Positions 14,056 to 21,815 of a DNA stretch of 25,608 nucleotides are shown here, piece after piece. How positions within the stretch are numbered: position 1 is the stretch's first letter; each line of letters starts with the position of its first letter. The notes beneath the pieces are model-generated. The model did not search any database and had not been told where the DNA came from. It saw only the letters and a program-made list of their open reading frames with translations. The position numbers were made by a program, and so were the translations under genes. Source of the DNA: Anaerolineales bacterium (lineage in GTDB: Bacteria; Chloroflexota; Anaerolineae; Anaerolineales; DRMV01); assembly GCA_026991215.1 (NCBI GenBank), contig JALXBY010000062.1:1-25608 (forward strand). The letters are read 5' to 3'.

Positions 14056-15132
14056 ATGGGCGCGCGACAACGTGCGTGGGAAAACCTGCTCTGGCAGGCG
14101 GCCGCGGTGGGCTTGGCGTTGCTGGTCACCGCGGGAGTGGTGGCCCTGGCCGGCGCGTCGCCGCTTCAGGCCTTTGGCCTCATCCTCAAGGGCGCTTTTG
14201 GTTCAGGTCGAAAGATTGCCGACATCTTCGTCATCTGGGTACCCCTGCTTTTGACGGCAGCCGGGCTATTGTACACCTTCCACGCGGGGCTGTGGAACAT
14301 TGGCGTGGAGGGCCAAATCGTCCTGGGCGCGGTGTTCGCCACCTGGGTGCTGCGGATGTTCCAGAACCAACCGGACCCCTCCCCGGCCCTGGCGCTGACC
14401 CTGGCCTTCATCGCCGCAGCCTTGGGCGGGATGCTGTGGGCCTTGCTCTCTGGTGTACTCAAGGTGTACGGCGGGGTCCACGAAATTTTCTCCGGTTTGG
14501 GCCTGGACTTCGTGGCCACGACCCTGGTCCTGTACCTGGTCTTTGGCCCCTGGAAGCGGCCGGGCGTCGGCTCCATGAGCGGGACCGTGCCCTTCCCCCG
14601 GGAACTGTGGTTGCCCACCCTGGGCCGCACCCGGTTGAGCCTGTGGGCGTTGGCGCTGGCCTTGGTGCTTTGGGGTGTGGCCATGGTGCTGCTCTACCGC
14701 AGCCGGCTGGGGCTGCAACTCCGGGCCGTGGGCCGCAATCCCAAGGCCGCGTTCCTCATGGCCGGCATTCACCCGGCCCGGGTGACGCTGCTGGCTTTTG
14801 CCCTCTCCGGCCTGTATGCCGGGCTGGCCGGCGCGGTCCAGGTGACCCAGGTCTACCACCGGCTCATCCCGGCCATCTCCAGCGGTTATGGCTGGTTGGG
14901 CCTTTTGGTCAACATGTTGGTGAACTTCAACCCCTTCTGGGTTGGCCCCGTTGCCTGGTTCTTTGCCATGCTCAACCTGGGCAGCATCCAACTGCCCATC
15001 GTGCTCAAAGTGGATTCCAACCTGGCCGGGGTGCTGCAAGGGACCCTGGTCTATACCTTCCTGGTCGTGGCCGGGTGGCGACGCTTGCGGCAACGCAGGC
15101 AGGCCGCGGCCGGGGCTTCGGAAGGCGCATGA
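14056..15132 (+). CDS. ABC transporter permease, nucleoside-type (BmpA-system subunit 1)
   Basis: The 358-residue permease belongs to the branched-chain amino acid/nucleoside permease family (BPD_transp_2). Visible features are YTFHAGLWNIGVEGQIVLG (the family's F-x-A-G-L-F-N-I-G-x-E-G-Q loop), GGVHEIFSGLGLDFVAT, and LRAVGRNPKAAFLMAGI followed by ALSGLYAGLAGAVQ. About eight to ten helices are predicted. The nearest known systems import nucleosides (NupP/YufP type). The start ATG has TAGGAG 7 bases upstream. It pairs with the next gene, 42 bases downstream. The ATPase and BMP-type binding protein normally encoded just upstream are absent; the upstream gene is an unrelated divergent MFS transporter. 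Confidence 0.93.
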   Translation: MGARQRAWENLLWQAAAVGLALLVTAGVVALAGASPLQAFGLILKGAFGSGRKIADIFVIWVPLLLTAAGLLYTFHAGLWNIGVEGQIVLGAVFATWVLRMFQNQPDPSPALALTLAFIAAALGGMLWALLSGVLKVYGGVHEIFSGLGLDFVATTLVLYLVFGPWKRPGVGSMSGTVPFPRELWLPTLGRTRLSLWALALALVLWGVAMVLLYRSRLGLQLRAVGRNPKAAFLMAGIHPARVTLLAFALSGLYAGLAGAVQVTQVYHRLIPAISSGYGWLGLLVNMLVNFNPFWVGPVAWFFAMLNLGSIQLPIVLKVDSNLAGVLQGTLVYTFLVVAGWRRLRQRRQAAAGASEGA

Positions 15133-15174
15133 ACATGCGCCAAGCCCTTGCATAGCCGCCCCGAGGAGATACCC

Positions 15175-16167
15175 ATGGAGACCCTCCTGGCAGGCCTGGC
15201 CGGTGTGGTTGCCCTCTCCACCCCCGTGGTGCTGGCCACCCTGGGGGAGACCCTGACCGAACGGGCCGGCGTCATCAACCTCAGTCTGAACGGCATGATT
15301 CTGCTTTCGGCCATGGCCTCCTTTGCCGTGGCCGTCCACACCAACAGCCTGCTACTGGGGTTCCTGACCGGGGCCCTGGTGGGGCTGCTGGTGGCCCTGC
15401 TGGTGGCCGTCCCCAGCCTGCACCTGGGCCTCTCCCAGGTCGCGGTGGGTTTCGTGTTGACGCTGCTGACCCGGGACCTTTCCTACTTCCTGGGCAGCCC
15501 CTACATGGGGAAACAGGGGCCGCGGCTTTCCCCCTGGCCCCTGCCCGGCCTGCAGAACATCCCCATCCTGGGGCCGGTGTTCTTCCGGCAGGACGTGATG
15601 GTCTACCTGAGTTACCTGCTCATCGTGGGCATGTGGTTCTGGCTCTACCGCACCCGGGCCGGGCTGGTGCTGCGCAGCATTGGCGAACGGCCGGAAGCCG
15701 CTTACGTACGGGGGGCCTACGTGCGGCGGTTGCAGTACATCTACACCCTGGTGGGCGGGGCCATTGCGGGCCTGGCCGGGCCTACGTATTCCCTGAGCGT
15801 CAAGGCCGGGTGGAAGGGCACGATTTCCGGCCTGGACGGTGTGGGCTGGATCGCCCTGGCCCTGACCATCTTCGGCGGCTGGCGGCCCCTGCGGGGCGCG
15901 GTGGGCGCGTACCTCTTCGGGCTGTTGCAGTGGCTGAGCCTGGTCCTGCAGCCCTACCTGACGGACATCCCCTCCCAGGTGCTGCAGGTCGCGCCCTTCC
16001 CCATCATGATTCTGCTCCTGCTCTTCGTGAACATCGGCAACACGGAATGGATGCAGCGCACCCTGGCCGGCCTGCCGCCGGATGCCCGCCGCTGGGTGCT
16101 CCGGGTGCTCAAGGCCTTGCAGGTGCAACCGCCGGCGGCTCTGGGCCGCTCCTTCGAACGGGAGTGA
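15175..16167 (+). CDS. ABC transporter permease, nucleoside-type (BmpA-system subunit 2)
   Basis: The 330-residue second permease of the pair (NupQ/YufQ type) has TLGETLTERAGVINLSLNGM (family: L-G-E-x-x-x-E-R-A-G-V-x-N-L-x-x-E-G-M), LRSIGERPEAAYVRG and GGAIAGLAGPTYSL. One small difference is N rather than E in the N-L-x-x-N-G-M loop. I start at ATG 15175 because GAGGAG lies about 7 bases upstream; the upstream in-frame codon at 15148 has no ribosome site. With the previous gene it should form the heterodimeric channel of a nucleoside-like importer, using an ATPase encoded elsewhere. The C-terminus is extended by about 40 hydrophilic residues. Confidence 0.93.
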   Translation: METLLAGLAGVVALSTPVVLATLGETLTERAGVINLSLNGMILLSAMASFAVAVHTNSLLLGFLTGALVGLLVALLVAVPSLHLGLSQVAVGFVLTLLTRDLSYFLGSPYMGKQGPRLSPWPLPGLQNIPILGPVFFRQDVMVYLSYLLIVGMWFWLYRTRAGLVLRSIGERPEAAYVRGAYVRRLQYIYTLVGGAIAGLAGPTYSLSVKAGWKGTISGLDGVGWIALALTIFGGWRPLRGAVGAYLFGLLQWLSLVLQPYLTDIPSQVLQVAPFPIMILLLLFVNIGNTEWMQRTLAGLPPDARRWVLRVLKALQVQPPAALGRSFERE

Positions 16168-16288
16168 ACGGGCGTCCCGGAACGCGTCCTCGTGGTTTCC
16201 CCAAAATGCACGCCCAACGTGCGGGATGGGGCCTGGGACGCTCAACGTCTTCCCCCGTGTTTGAACCCTCTCCAAGGACCAGTCAACG

Positions 16289-18022
16289 ATGACCGAACGG
16301 GCCTCGGTGGTACAGACCGAACGCTACCTGGTACTGGACATTGGCCACGTCTGGACGCGGGCTTTTCTCTTCGACGTGGCCGAAGGCCGGTACGCGCTGG
16401 TGGGTGTGGGCCGCGCGCCCTCGACCTGGGAGGCACCACTCCAGGACGTGCGGGAAGGCGTGCTGCAGGCCGTGGAACAACTGGAGCACATCAGCGGCCT
16501 GGTGCTGGAACACGAAGGGGAATGGATTGTGCCCCGCGACGCCGGCGGCCGGGGGGTGGACAAAATCCTCCTGGTCACCTCCCTGGGCCCGCCCATGCGG
16601 GTGGCGGCCATGGGCGTGTTGGAGAGTTTCTCCCTGAACAGCGCGTTGCGGGCCATGCACAACATGTACGTGCAGGTAGTCGCAGCGTTTCACGTCAACG
16701 ACGAGTTGAACATGGTGCAACGGCTGGAACGCCTGCTCAACACGCGGCCCGAAGTCATCGTGCTGGCCGGGGGGACCGACGAGGGTGCCCAGGGCGCGCT
16801 GCGGGAATACATCCAGGTGCTGGAACTGGCCGCGCCCCTGTTCCCCAAGGCCGACCGGCCTACCTTGATTTACGCAGGAAACCGAAGCCTACACGCGCTC
16901 ATCACCCAGCGGTTGGGGTCCCTGTACCCTTTGCAAATCGCGGAGAACGTGCGGCCTACCCTGGACCGGGAACACCTGGCGGACCTGCGTCGGGTGTTGC
17001 TGGAACAGCAGAAAAAGCACCTGCGCCGCCACGTGCCCGGCCTGGAGGGGATGTTGGCCTACGTCCAGCGGTGGGATAGTGCAGAACGGGCCTGGCGCTT
17101 TGCAGCCCAATGGCTGGCCGGGATGCACGGCGTTTCCCACATGCTGGGCCTTTACATTGGCGCGGGGCGCAGCTGGCTGCTGCACGGCCCGGTGACCGCG
17201 CCCCACATGCACATCGAACCCTATGGCCTGGGCCACGGCTTGCAGGCCTTTGCCCCCCATTTGGACGAAACCCAGTTGCAGGCCTGGGCCCTCCAGCACG
17301 ATGCGCCCCTGGCCGATGTGTACATGAAGACGGTCTACCCCGAACTGCTCCCGGAGACCGAAGCCGAACTCTGGCTGGAGTGCGGCCTGACGTACCAGAT
17401 TGGGCGTCACCTGCTCCTGCAGCATCTACCAGCCGGGGAACGGCGGTACGTGCGAGGCCGGGGGCTTCCAGGCCGGTACAACTGGATTCTGGTGGGCGGC
17501 GGGGTGTGGCAGAACGGCACACCTCCGGCCCAGGCCCTGCTGACTGCGCTGGACATCCTCCAGCCCGAAGGCCCCGCGGTGCTTCTGGCGGACCGGGCGC
17601 AACTCCTGGCCCCTCTGGGCGTGCTGGCCCAGGAGAACGCGCTTGCCGCCACCCACATCGCCCGGTCCCCCCATGTGCTCCCCCTGGCCACCGTGCTCGC
17701 GGTCTGGGGCCGGATGCGCGGGGGGCGCCCCGTGGCCGAAGTGCGGTTGCAGTGGGACGAGCGACCGGGCCTGAGCCAGACGGTGCTGGCCGGGGAACTC
17801 CAGGCCCTGGGCCTGCCGCCGGGGTACCGGGCGCAGATGGAGGCCCGACCGGGCCGCAACGTGCGCCTGGGCGCCCGCACCGGCCCGTTGCGCGCGGAGG
17901 TCCTGGGCGGGTGGCTGGGCGTGGTGGTGGACGCCCGGGGCCGCCCCCTACGCTTGCCCGAAGACCCGAAGGCCCAGCAGCGCCAGCGCCGGGAATGGCT
18001 CCGCCGGTTGCAGGTCGCATAG
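16289..18022 (+). CDS. MutL/GlmL-family ASKHA ATPase-like protein
   Basis: The 577-residue protein opens with LVLDIGHVWTRAFLFDV (14-30), the phosphate-1 strand-turn of the actin/Hsp70/sugar-kinase fold. It continues with VIVLAGGTDEGAQGAL (about 156-171) and ILVGGGVWQNG (about 400-410), layouts of the GlmL/MutL family named after the protein encoded between the glutamate mutase subunits. No mutase subunit genes are nearby, so a role with B12-dependent mutase is not supported here. The usual D-x-G-x-A-T-T-D site appears as LYIGAGRSWLL, so phosphotransfer may be altered. It is followed 34 bases later by a barrel/KOW protein. AAGGA lies about 10 bases before the ATG. The function is unknown. Confidence 0.8.
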   Translation: MTERASVVQTERYLVLDIGHVWTRAFLFDVAEGRYALVGVGRAPSTWEAPLQDVREGVLQAVEQLEHISGLVLEHEGEWIVPRDAGGRGVDKILLVTSLGPPMRVAAMGVLESFSLNSALRAMHNMYVQVVAAFHVNDELNMVQRLERLLNTRPEVIVLAGGTDEGAQGALREYIQVLELAAPLFPKADRPTLIYAGNRSLHALITQRLGSLYPLQIAENVRPTLDREHLADLRRVLLEQQKKHLRRHVPGLEGMLAYVQRWDSAERAWRFAAQWLAGMHGVSHMLGLYIGAGRSWLLHGPVTAPHMHIEPYGLGHGLQAFAPHLDETQLQAWALQHDAPLADVYMKTVYPELLPETEAELWLECGLTYQIGRHLLLQHLPAGERRYVRGRGLPGRYNWILVGGGVWQNGTPPAQALLTALDILQPEGPAVLLADRAQLLAPLGVLAQENALAATHIARSPHVLPLATVLAVWGRMRGGRPVAEVRLQWDERPGLSQTVLAGELQALGLPPGYRAQMEARPGRNVRLGARTGPLRAEVLGGWLGVVVDARGRPLRLPEDPKAQQRQRREWLRRLQVA

Positions 18023-18056
18023 GCAGGTATTCCACTACCTTGTTGAGGAAAAGGCC

Positions 18057-19115
18057 ATGCCCTTCTACCGACCGGTACGAAACATCCAGGCCCTCACCCG
18101 CGTGAGCGTGACCCGCCGGCTTTCCGCGCCCGGCCGGGTGCTGGTCAAACCTGGGGACCGGGTGAGTTTTCTCGACCGTATCGCGGTCCGGCCCCGCAAA
18201 CATGAGTTGCGGCTGCTGAACGTGGCCGAGGAACTGGGGGTCGCGCCGGGCCAGGCCATGAAACGGGTGCTGGTGCGGCCCGGTCAAATCGTGGCCGAGG
18301 GCGACATCCTGGCCGAAAAGCCGGGGCTGTTCGCCCGCCGGGTCAAAGCACCCACACGCGGCCGGGTGCTCTACGTGGGCCGGGGCACCATCGTGTTGCA
18401 ACACATCGCGGATGAGGAGCCTCTGCTGGCTGGCATCGTGGGCGAGGTGGAAGAGGTCATCCCCAACTACGGCGCCCGCATCGTCGCTTCTGGCCTGTAC
18501 ATGACCGGGGTCTGGGGCAACGGCCGCATCGACGGCGGCATCGGTTACCTGACGCCCGCTTTCCCCACAGGCGTTTTGGAGGAAGACGGTATCACCTTAG
18601 AGCACCGGGGCAGTGTGTTGATTGCCCAGAGCGTGGCCGGGGCCGAAGTGCTTCGACGGGGGGAAGAGGTGGGCATCAAGGGCCTGCTGGTGGGCTATCT
18701 GAACCCGGAGGTGCTGACCGCCGCGCGGCGGGTGGCCTACCCTGTCCTGGTGCTGGAAGGGTTCGCGGAGATGCCCTTCACCGATGCGGCCCTGCCCGTA
18801 TTGCAGGGCCTGGACCGTCGCGACCTGGTGCTGTGCGCGGAGGCCCCCGACCGGAAGACAGGGCACCGGCCCTGGGTCTTTTCCCCCCAAGAGAGTTACG
18901 AAGCCCTGCGAACCAGTCGGGCCGGCGCGGCCCTGGAACCCGAGGCCCGGGTGCGGGTGCTGCGGGGCCGGGTCCGGGGGCAGACCGGTCGGGTTGTGGA
19001 AATTCCCAGTGAACCCAGGCGTTTCCCTTCTGGCCTGCAAGGTTATATGGTAAAATTGCGCATCAATGAGGAAGTCGTTGAGGTACCGGTCCCCAACGTG
19101 GAACTTGTAGAATAA
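18057..19115 (+). CDS. Barrel-sandwich/KOW-like protein of unknown function, partner of the MutL-like gene
   Basis: The 352-residue product shows two lipoyl/biotinyl-like barrel segments near the N-terminus (VLVKPGDRVSFLDRIA, then VLVRPGQIVAEGDILAEKPG and KAPTRGRVLYV). There is no modifiable ESVK- or MKM-type lysine. A central alpha/beta region follows, with GIKGLLVGYLNPEVL and PVLVLEGFAEMPF. The C-terminus is a KOW-type segment (RVRVLRGRVRGQTGRVVEIP), as in ribosome- and RNA-polymerase-binding proteins, ending in VPVPNVELVE. GAGGAAAAG precedes the ATG. The tight spacing to the MutL-like gene suggests a shared operon and joint function. An RNA, ribosome or envelope role cannot be distinguished. 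Confidence 0.75.
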   Translation: MPFYRPVRNIQALTRVSVTRRLSAPGRVLVKPGDRVSFLDRIAVRPRKHELRLLNVAEELGVAPGQAMKRVLVRPGQIVAEGDILAEKPGLFARRVKAPTRGRVLYVGRGTIVLQHIADEEPLLAGIVGEVEEVIPNYGARIVASGLYMTGVWGNGRIDGGIGYLTPAFPTGVLEEDGITLEHRGSVLIAQSVAGAEVLRRGEEVGIKGLLVGYLNPEVLTAARRVAYPVLVLEGFAEMPFTDAALPVLQGLDRRDLVLCAEAPDRKTGHRPWVFSPQESYEALRTSRAGAALEPEARVRVLRGRVRGQTGRVVEIPSEPRRFPSGLQGYMVKLRINEEVVEVPVPNVELVE

Positions 19116-19201
19116 CCGCTGTATTCAAACGGTCGTGCTTTTTACGGAAGGGACCCTGGTGCTACATGCGACAAGGGCAACCCTGAACGAGGAGGCCTCT
19201 C

Positions 19202-19933
19202 ATGCAGAATGAATGGATTCCGCCGGAAGAGCAGGACGAGGAGGGCCTGTTCCCGCCTGAAGAAGAAGGCGGCGAGACCATGGCCTTCGACACGCCGGAA
19301 GCGGCCTTCGAGGGGCTTGAGGGAGAGGAAACCGAAACCCAGGAGATGGTTGACGAAGAGGGTGAAGGGGTCTTCGCCAACCGGACCTTCATGATTCTGG
19401 CCGGCGGGTTGGCGGTCATCCTCCTTCTGGCGGTCTGCGGGCTGACGTCGTACCTGCTGTTCCTGCGGCCGCGGTTGCAACAGGCCAGGGAGCAGCAAAT
19501 CATTGCGCAGACGCAAACGGCCTCCGCGCAAGAGGCCCTGGCCGCCAGCCTGACCGCGACCGCGGCGGCTGCAGCCCGACCCACGGCCACCCCGACCCCG
19601 CTTCCTTCGCCCACACCGTTGCCTTCGCCCACGCCCAGCCCCACGCCCGCGGTCCCCACGCCCACGCCAACGCCGGTGGTGGCGCAGCCGGGTGCCGTCG
19701 GCGCGACGCCAACGCCCACGCCCAACCTGGCCCTGTTGCAAACCCAGGCCGCCCTGACCCAGACTGCGGCCGCGCCCCTGACCGCGACGGCCCTGGCCAG
19801 AGCCGCGCTGCCCACCGCGCTGCCCCAAAGCGGCCTGGGCGACGTGGGCGGCGGCCTGTGGCTGTGGGGCGCGCTGACCATCCTCCTCTTCGCTTTGATT
19901 CTGGTCATCCGCCGCTTGCGTATGGCGTTGTGA
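19202..19933 (+). CDS. Membrane-anchored TP-rich protein with LPxxG-like C-terminal sorting signal
   Basis: The 243-residue protein has a strongly acidic cytoplasmic head (1-59), a membrane helix (about 62-88), a Gln/Ala-rich possible coiled coil (90-120), and a Thr/Pro-repeat stalk (about 126-175, TPTP/SPTP units). A second Ala/Thr/Gln-rich stretch follows. It ends with LPQSG (207-211), a hydrophobic helix and the basic tail RRLRMAL. That last arrangement is the layout of a sortase or similar C-terminal sorting signal. The combination with an internal N-terminal helix rather than a cleavable signal peptide is unusual. GAGGAGG precedes the ATG by 5-6 bases. An envelope role is inferred; no sortase is in the window. 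Confidence 0.75.
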   Translation: MQNEWIPPEEQDEEGLFPPEEEGGETMAFDTPEAAFEGLEGEETETQEMVDEEGEGVFANRTFMILAGGLAVILLLAVCGLTSYLLFLRPRLQQAREQQIIAQTQTASAQEALAASLTATAAAAARPTATPTPLPSPTPLPSPTPSPTPAVPTPTPTPVVAQPGAVGATPTPTPNLALLQTQAALTQTAAAPLTATALARAALPTALPQSGLGDVGGGLWLWGALTILLFALILVIRRLRMAL

Positions 19934-20000
19934 GAAACCGATGCTGCGGCAGTGATGCTTGGTAGAGGGGTTTGGCATACCGGATGAAAGGAGGGAAACG

Positions 20001-21299
20001 TTGGCGGGAAATATGGGAAACATCATCGAAGCCTTAGAAATCTCTACGTCTTCTAAAGAAATTGCACATTTTGGCCCGTTCCGTATTCCACGGGAGAAGG
20101 CCCTACGTATAGAGACGCGCCCGTTGACTATCTTTGTAGGACCCCAAGCCAGCGGAAAGTCGTTGTTGATGCAATTGCTCTTCTTCTTTCAAGCCTTTCC
20201 GTTTTTACTCGCTCGATTCACAGCAGAAGAAGAAGTAGAGCCAGCGGTCGCGGTTCAGGCCCTTTTGGATCGGCTTCGCCGTGGAGAGGTGCGGGATAAG
20301 ACTCGAGGCTTTTACAATTTTGTGCGCAACAACGTACAGTTTTCGTATCGGCGACACAAGTACATTCTTTATCCCAGGTACGCTGAGGCCCATATTCGCA
20401 TATATGCTACACGAAGCCGTCCAAAGATTTCCCGCACTTTAGAAACGTACATCCAGGCCCAAACCATCCAGGTAGGATGGCGGGAAAAATTGTTGCGACC
20501 AGAACCGGCCATATTTATTCCTGCGGAACGCTCATTTTATTCTCGGTTTCTTAATGTTGAACCCAGTGTACTTCAACTTCACGCTTTGCCTCTGACGATG
20601 CGTTTGTTTTCCTTTATTTTGGAACGGGCTCGAAGCGATGTGCAGGGGTGGCGCGGAGGAACCCCCGATACCCCTGAAGGGTCCTGGATACAGGAACGCG
20701 CGAAAGCAATGCTGCAAGGGGAAGCGTATATTCCCAGGACTGGTCCCAAAGTATGGAAGTGGCGCACCATAGAAGGGGCAGTCCTCGATCTTGAGATGGC
20801 TTCGTCAGGGCAGATGGAGGCTTGGCCGATTATTATCATCGCGGCTTTGCTTTTCTCGTGGCGACGTGACGGCATTCTCTCCGGGGACCCCTATACGTTT
20901 ACCCTTTACATTGAAGAGCCAGAAACCCACCTTCATCCCCTGGCGCAACTGGAGATGCTCAAGATCATTGCATATCTTGTCAACCACGGTTTTGCCGTAA
21001 CCTTCACGACGCATTCCCCCCTTCTGCTGTTTCTACTCAATGCTCTCATAGAAGCCAGTTCGCTCAAAGAAACGACCCAGGATGACGTCCTGCCCGAACC
21101 TGAAGTTCGTCTCCGTCCGGAAGATGTGATCGTTTATGAGGTCAAGGATGGCGGCATAGAACGGATCATAGACGAAGACGGGTGGATTGACGAAGACCGG
21201 ATGCGACAGGCCGAATGGGTTGCTGACAGGTACCTGTACCAGGTTCGGGACCGTTTGGAATCTCTGCCGGAGATGTCCCATGACCCAGGATCTCTCTGA
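20001..21299 (+). CDS. SMC/ABC-type AAA ATPase, putative defence ATPase
   Basis: The 432-residue ATPase has Walker A GPQASGKS (47-54), an ABC-like signature ASSGQ (267-271), Walker B LYIEEPETHLHP (302-313) and a switch histidine in TTHSP (336-340). This is the AAA_15/AAA_21 architecture of OLD-, Septu- and PARIS-type defence ATPases. There is no C-terminal TOPRIM nuclease domain; after the ATPase core only about 90 residues follow. I choose TTG at 20001 because AAAGGAGGG ends 5 bases upstream; ATG at 20013 is too far from it, and a TTG at 19959 has no site. Its last 20 bases overlap the nuclease-like gene. Base composition is clearly more AT-rich than all upstream genes, suggesting transfer. 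An ATP-driven sensor or effector control is inferred. Confidence 0.88.
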   Translation: MAGNMGNIIEALEISTSSKEIAHFGPFRIPREKALRIETRPLTIFVGPQASGKSLLMQLLFFFQAFPFLLARFTAEEEVEPAVAVQALLDRLRRGEVRDKTRGFYNFVRNNVQFSYRRHKYILYPRYAEAHIRIYATRSRPKISRTLETYIQAQTIQVGWREKLLRPEPAIFIPAERSFYSRFLNVEPSVLQLHALPLTMRLFSFILERARSDVQGWRGGTPDTPEGSWIQERAKAMLQGEAYIPRTGPKVWKWRTIEGAVLDLEMASSGQMEAWPIIIIAALLFSWRRDGILSGDPYTFTLYIEEPETHLHPLAQLEMLKIIAYLVNHGFAVTFTTHSPLLLFLLNALIEASSLKETTQDDVLPEPEVRLRPEDVIVYEVKDGGIERIIDEDGWIDEDRMRQAEWVADRYLYQVRDRLESLPEMSHDPGSL

Positions 21300-21801
21300 T
21301 TTGCGGGAGTTCATCATAGATCCACCCACTCTGAAAGAAAGAGGGATTACGCTGGCGTTAAAACCGTCTTCAAACTTTGAGATATATCGTCTTGATGAGG
21401 TTGCCGGTAAACCAGGGTTTTTCAATCACCTCCAAAACCAAAAACGATGCGACGCCGTACTGGTCGGCCAGTATGGGGATAAGACTGTAGTCATCTTTTT
21501 TGAGTTGAAGTCAGGTAACGCGCGTGACGCTGCAAAACAGCTGCGAGATAGCATATCGTTTTTCTGCAAATCATCTGAAACTGGTCGCCTCCATCACGCA
21601 AGATGGCAACACCACCAAATGCCCTTTCCTAAACGGGGACATGAGGTTTACGCCGTGCTGGTTGGCAGTGCGAAGCGCTTCAACAGGAGCGCATTGCCCA
21701 GGTCGATAGGTGGAAAGCGAGTTCGTTTTCGTTACTTGAGGGTGCGGGCTCGAAAGAAATACACATTGGGGGAGCTGCTAGAAGTTTTGGAAAAGGGATA
21801 G
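21280..21801 (+). CDS. Small PD-(D/E)XK-like nuclease, putative effector of the ATPase
   Basis: The 173-residue protein has C-D58-A-V-L-V, a short turn, then VVIFFELKSG with E75 and K77, followed by a helix with Q87 (AAKQLRDSISFF). This D...(16)...E-x-K...Q arrangement with hydrophobic strands is the core of PD-(D/E)XK nucleases. The rest (VYAVLVGSAKRF, then a basic RVRFRYLRVRARKK) could form the remaining strands and a nucleic-acid surface. GGAG lies 7 bases before the ATG, which overlaps the ATPase gene by 20 bases, implying translational coupling and matched production. No named family is recognised. Nuclease activity is an inference from the motif; a non-catalytic relative is possible. 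Confidence 0.68.
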   Translation: MTQDLSDLREFIIDPPTLKERGITLALKPSSNFEIYRLDEVAGKPGFFNHLQNQKRCDAVLVGQYGDKTVVIFFELKSGNARDAAKQLRDSISFFCKSSETGRLHHARWQHHQMPFPKRGHEVYAVLVGSAKRFNRSALPRSIGGKRVRFRYLRVRARKKYTLGELLEVLEKG

Positions 21802-21815
21802 AATATATTCTATCC
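21796..21815. repeat. Perfect 20-bp palindrome across the nuclease stop codon
   Basis: GGATAGAATATATTCTATCC is its own reverse complement and contains the TAG stop codon (21799-21801). An outer pair, GTTTTGG (21784-21790) and CCAAAAC (21814-21820), offers an overlapping alternative hairpin. No T-run follows on the plus strand; on the minus strand a TTTT follows after one base. It may be a terminator for transcription from the right, a regulator site or a mobile-element end. Confidence 0.7.

Noticed and set aside
16172..16241. Long-range GCGTCCC/GGGACGC pairing with a small inner GCACG/CGTGC hairpin before the MutL-like gene
   Set aside because: Seven pairs over 70 bases in GC-rich DNA are expected by chance, and no known leader motif is seen.
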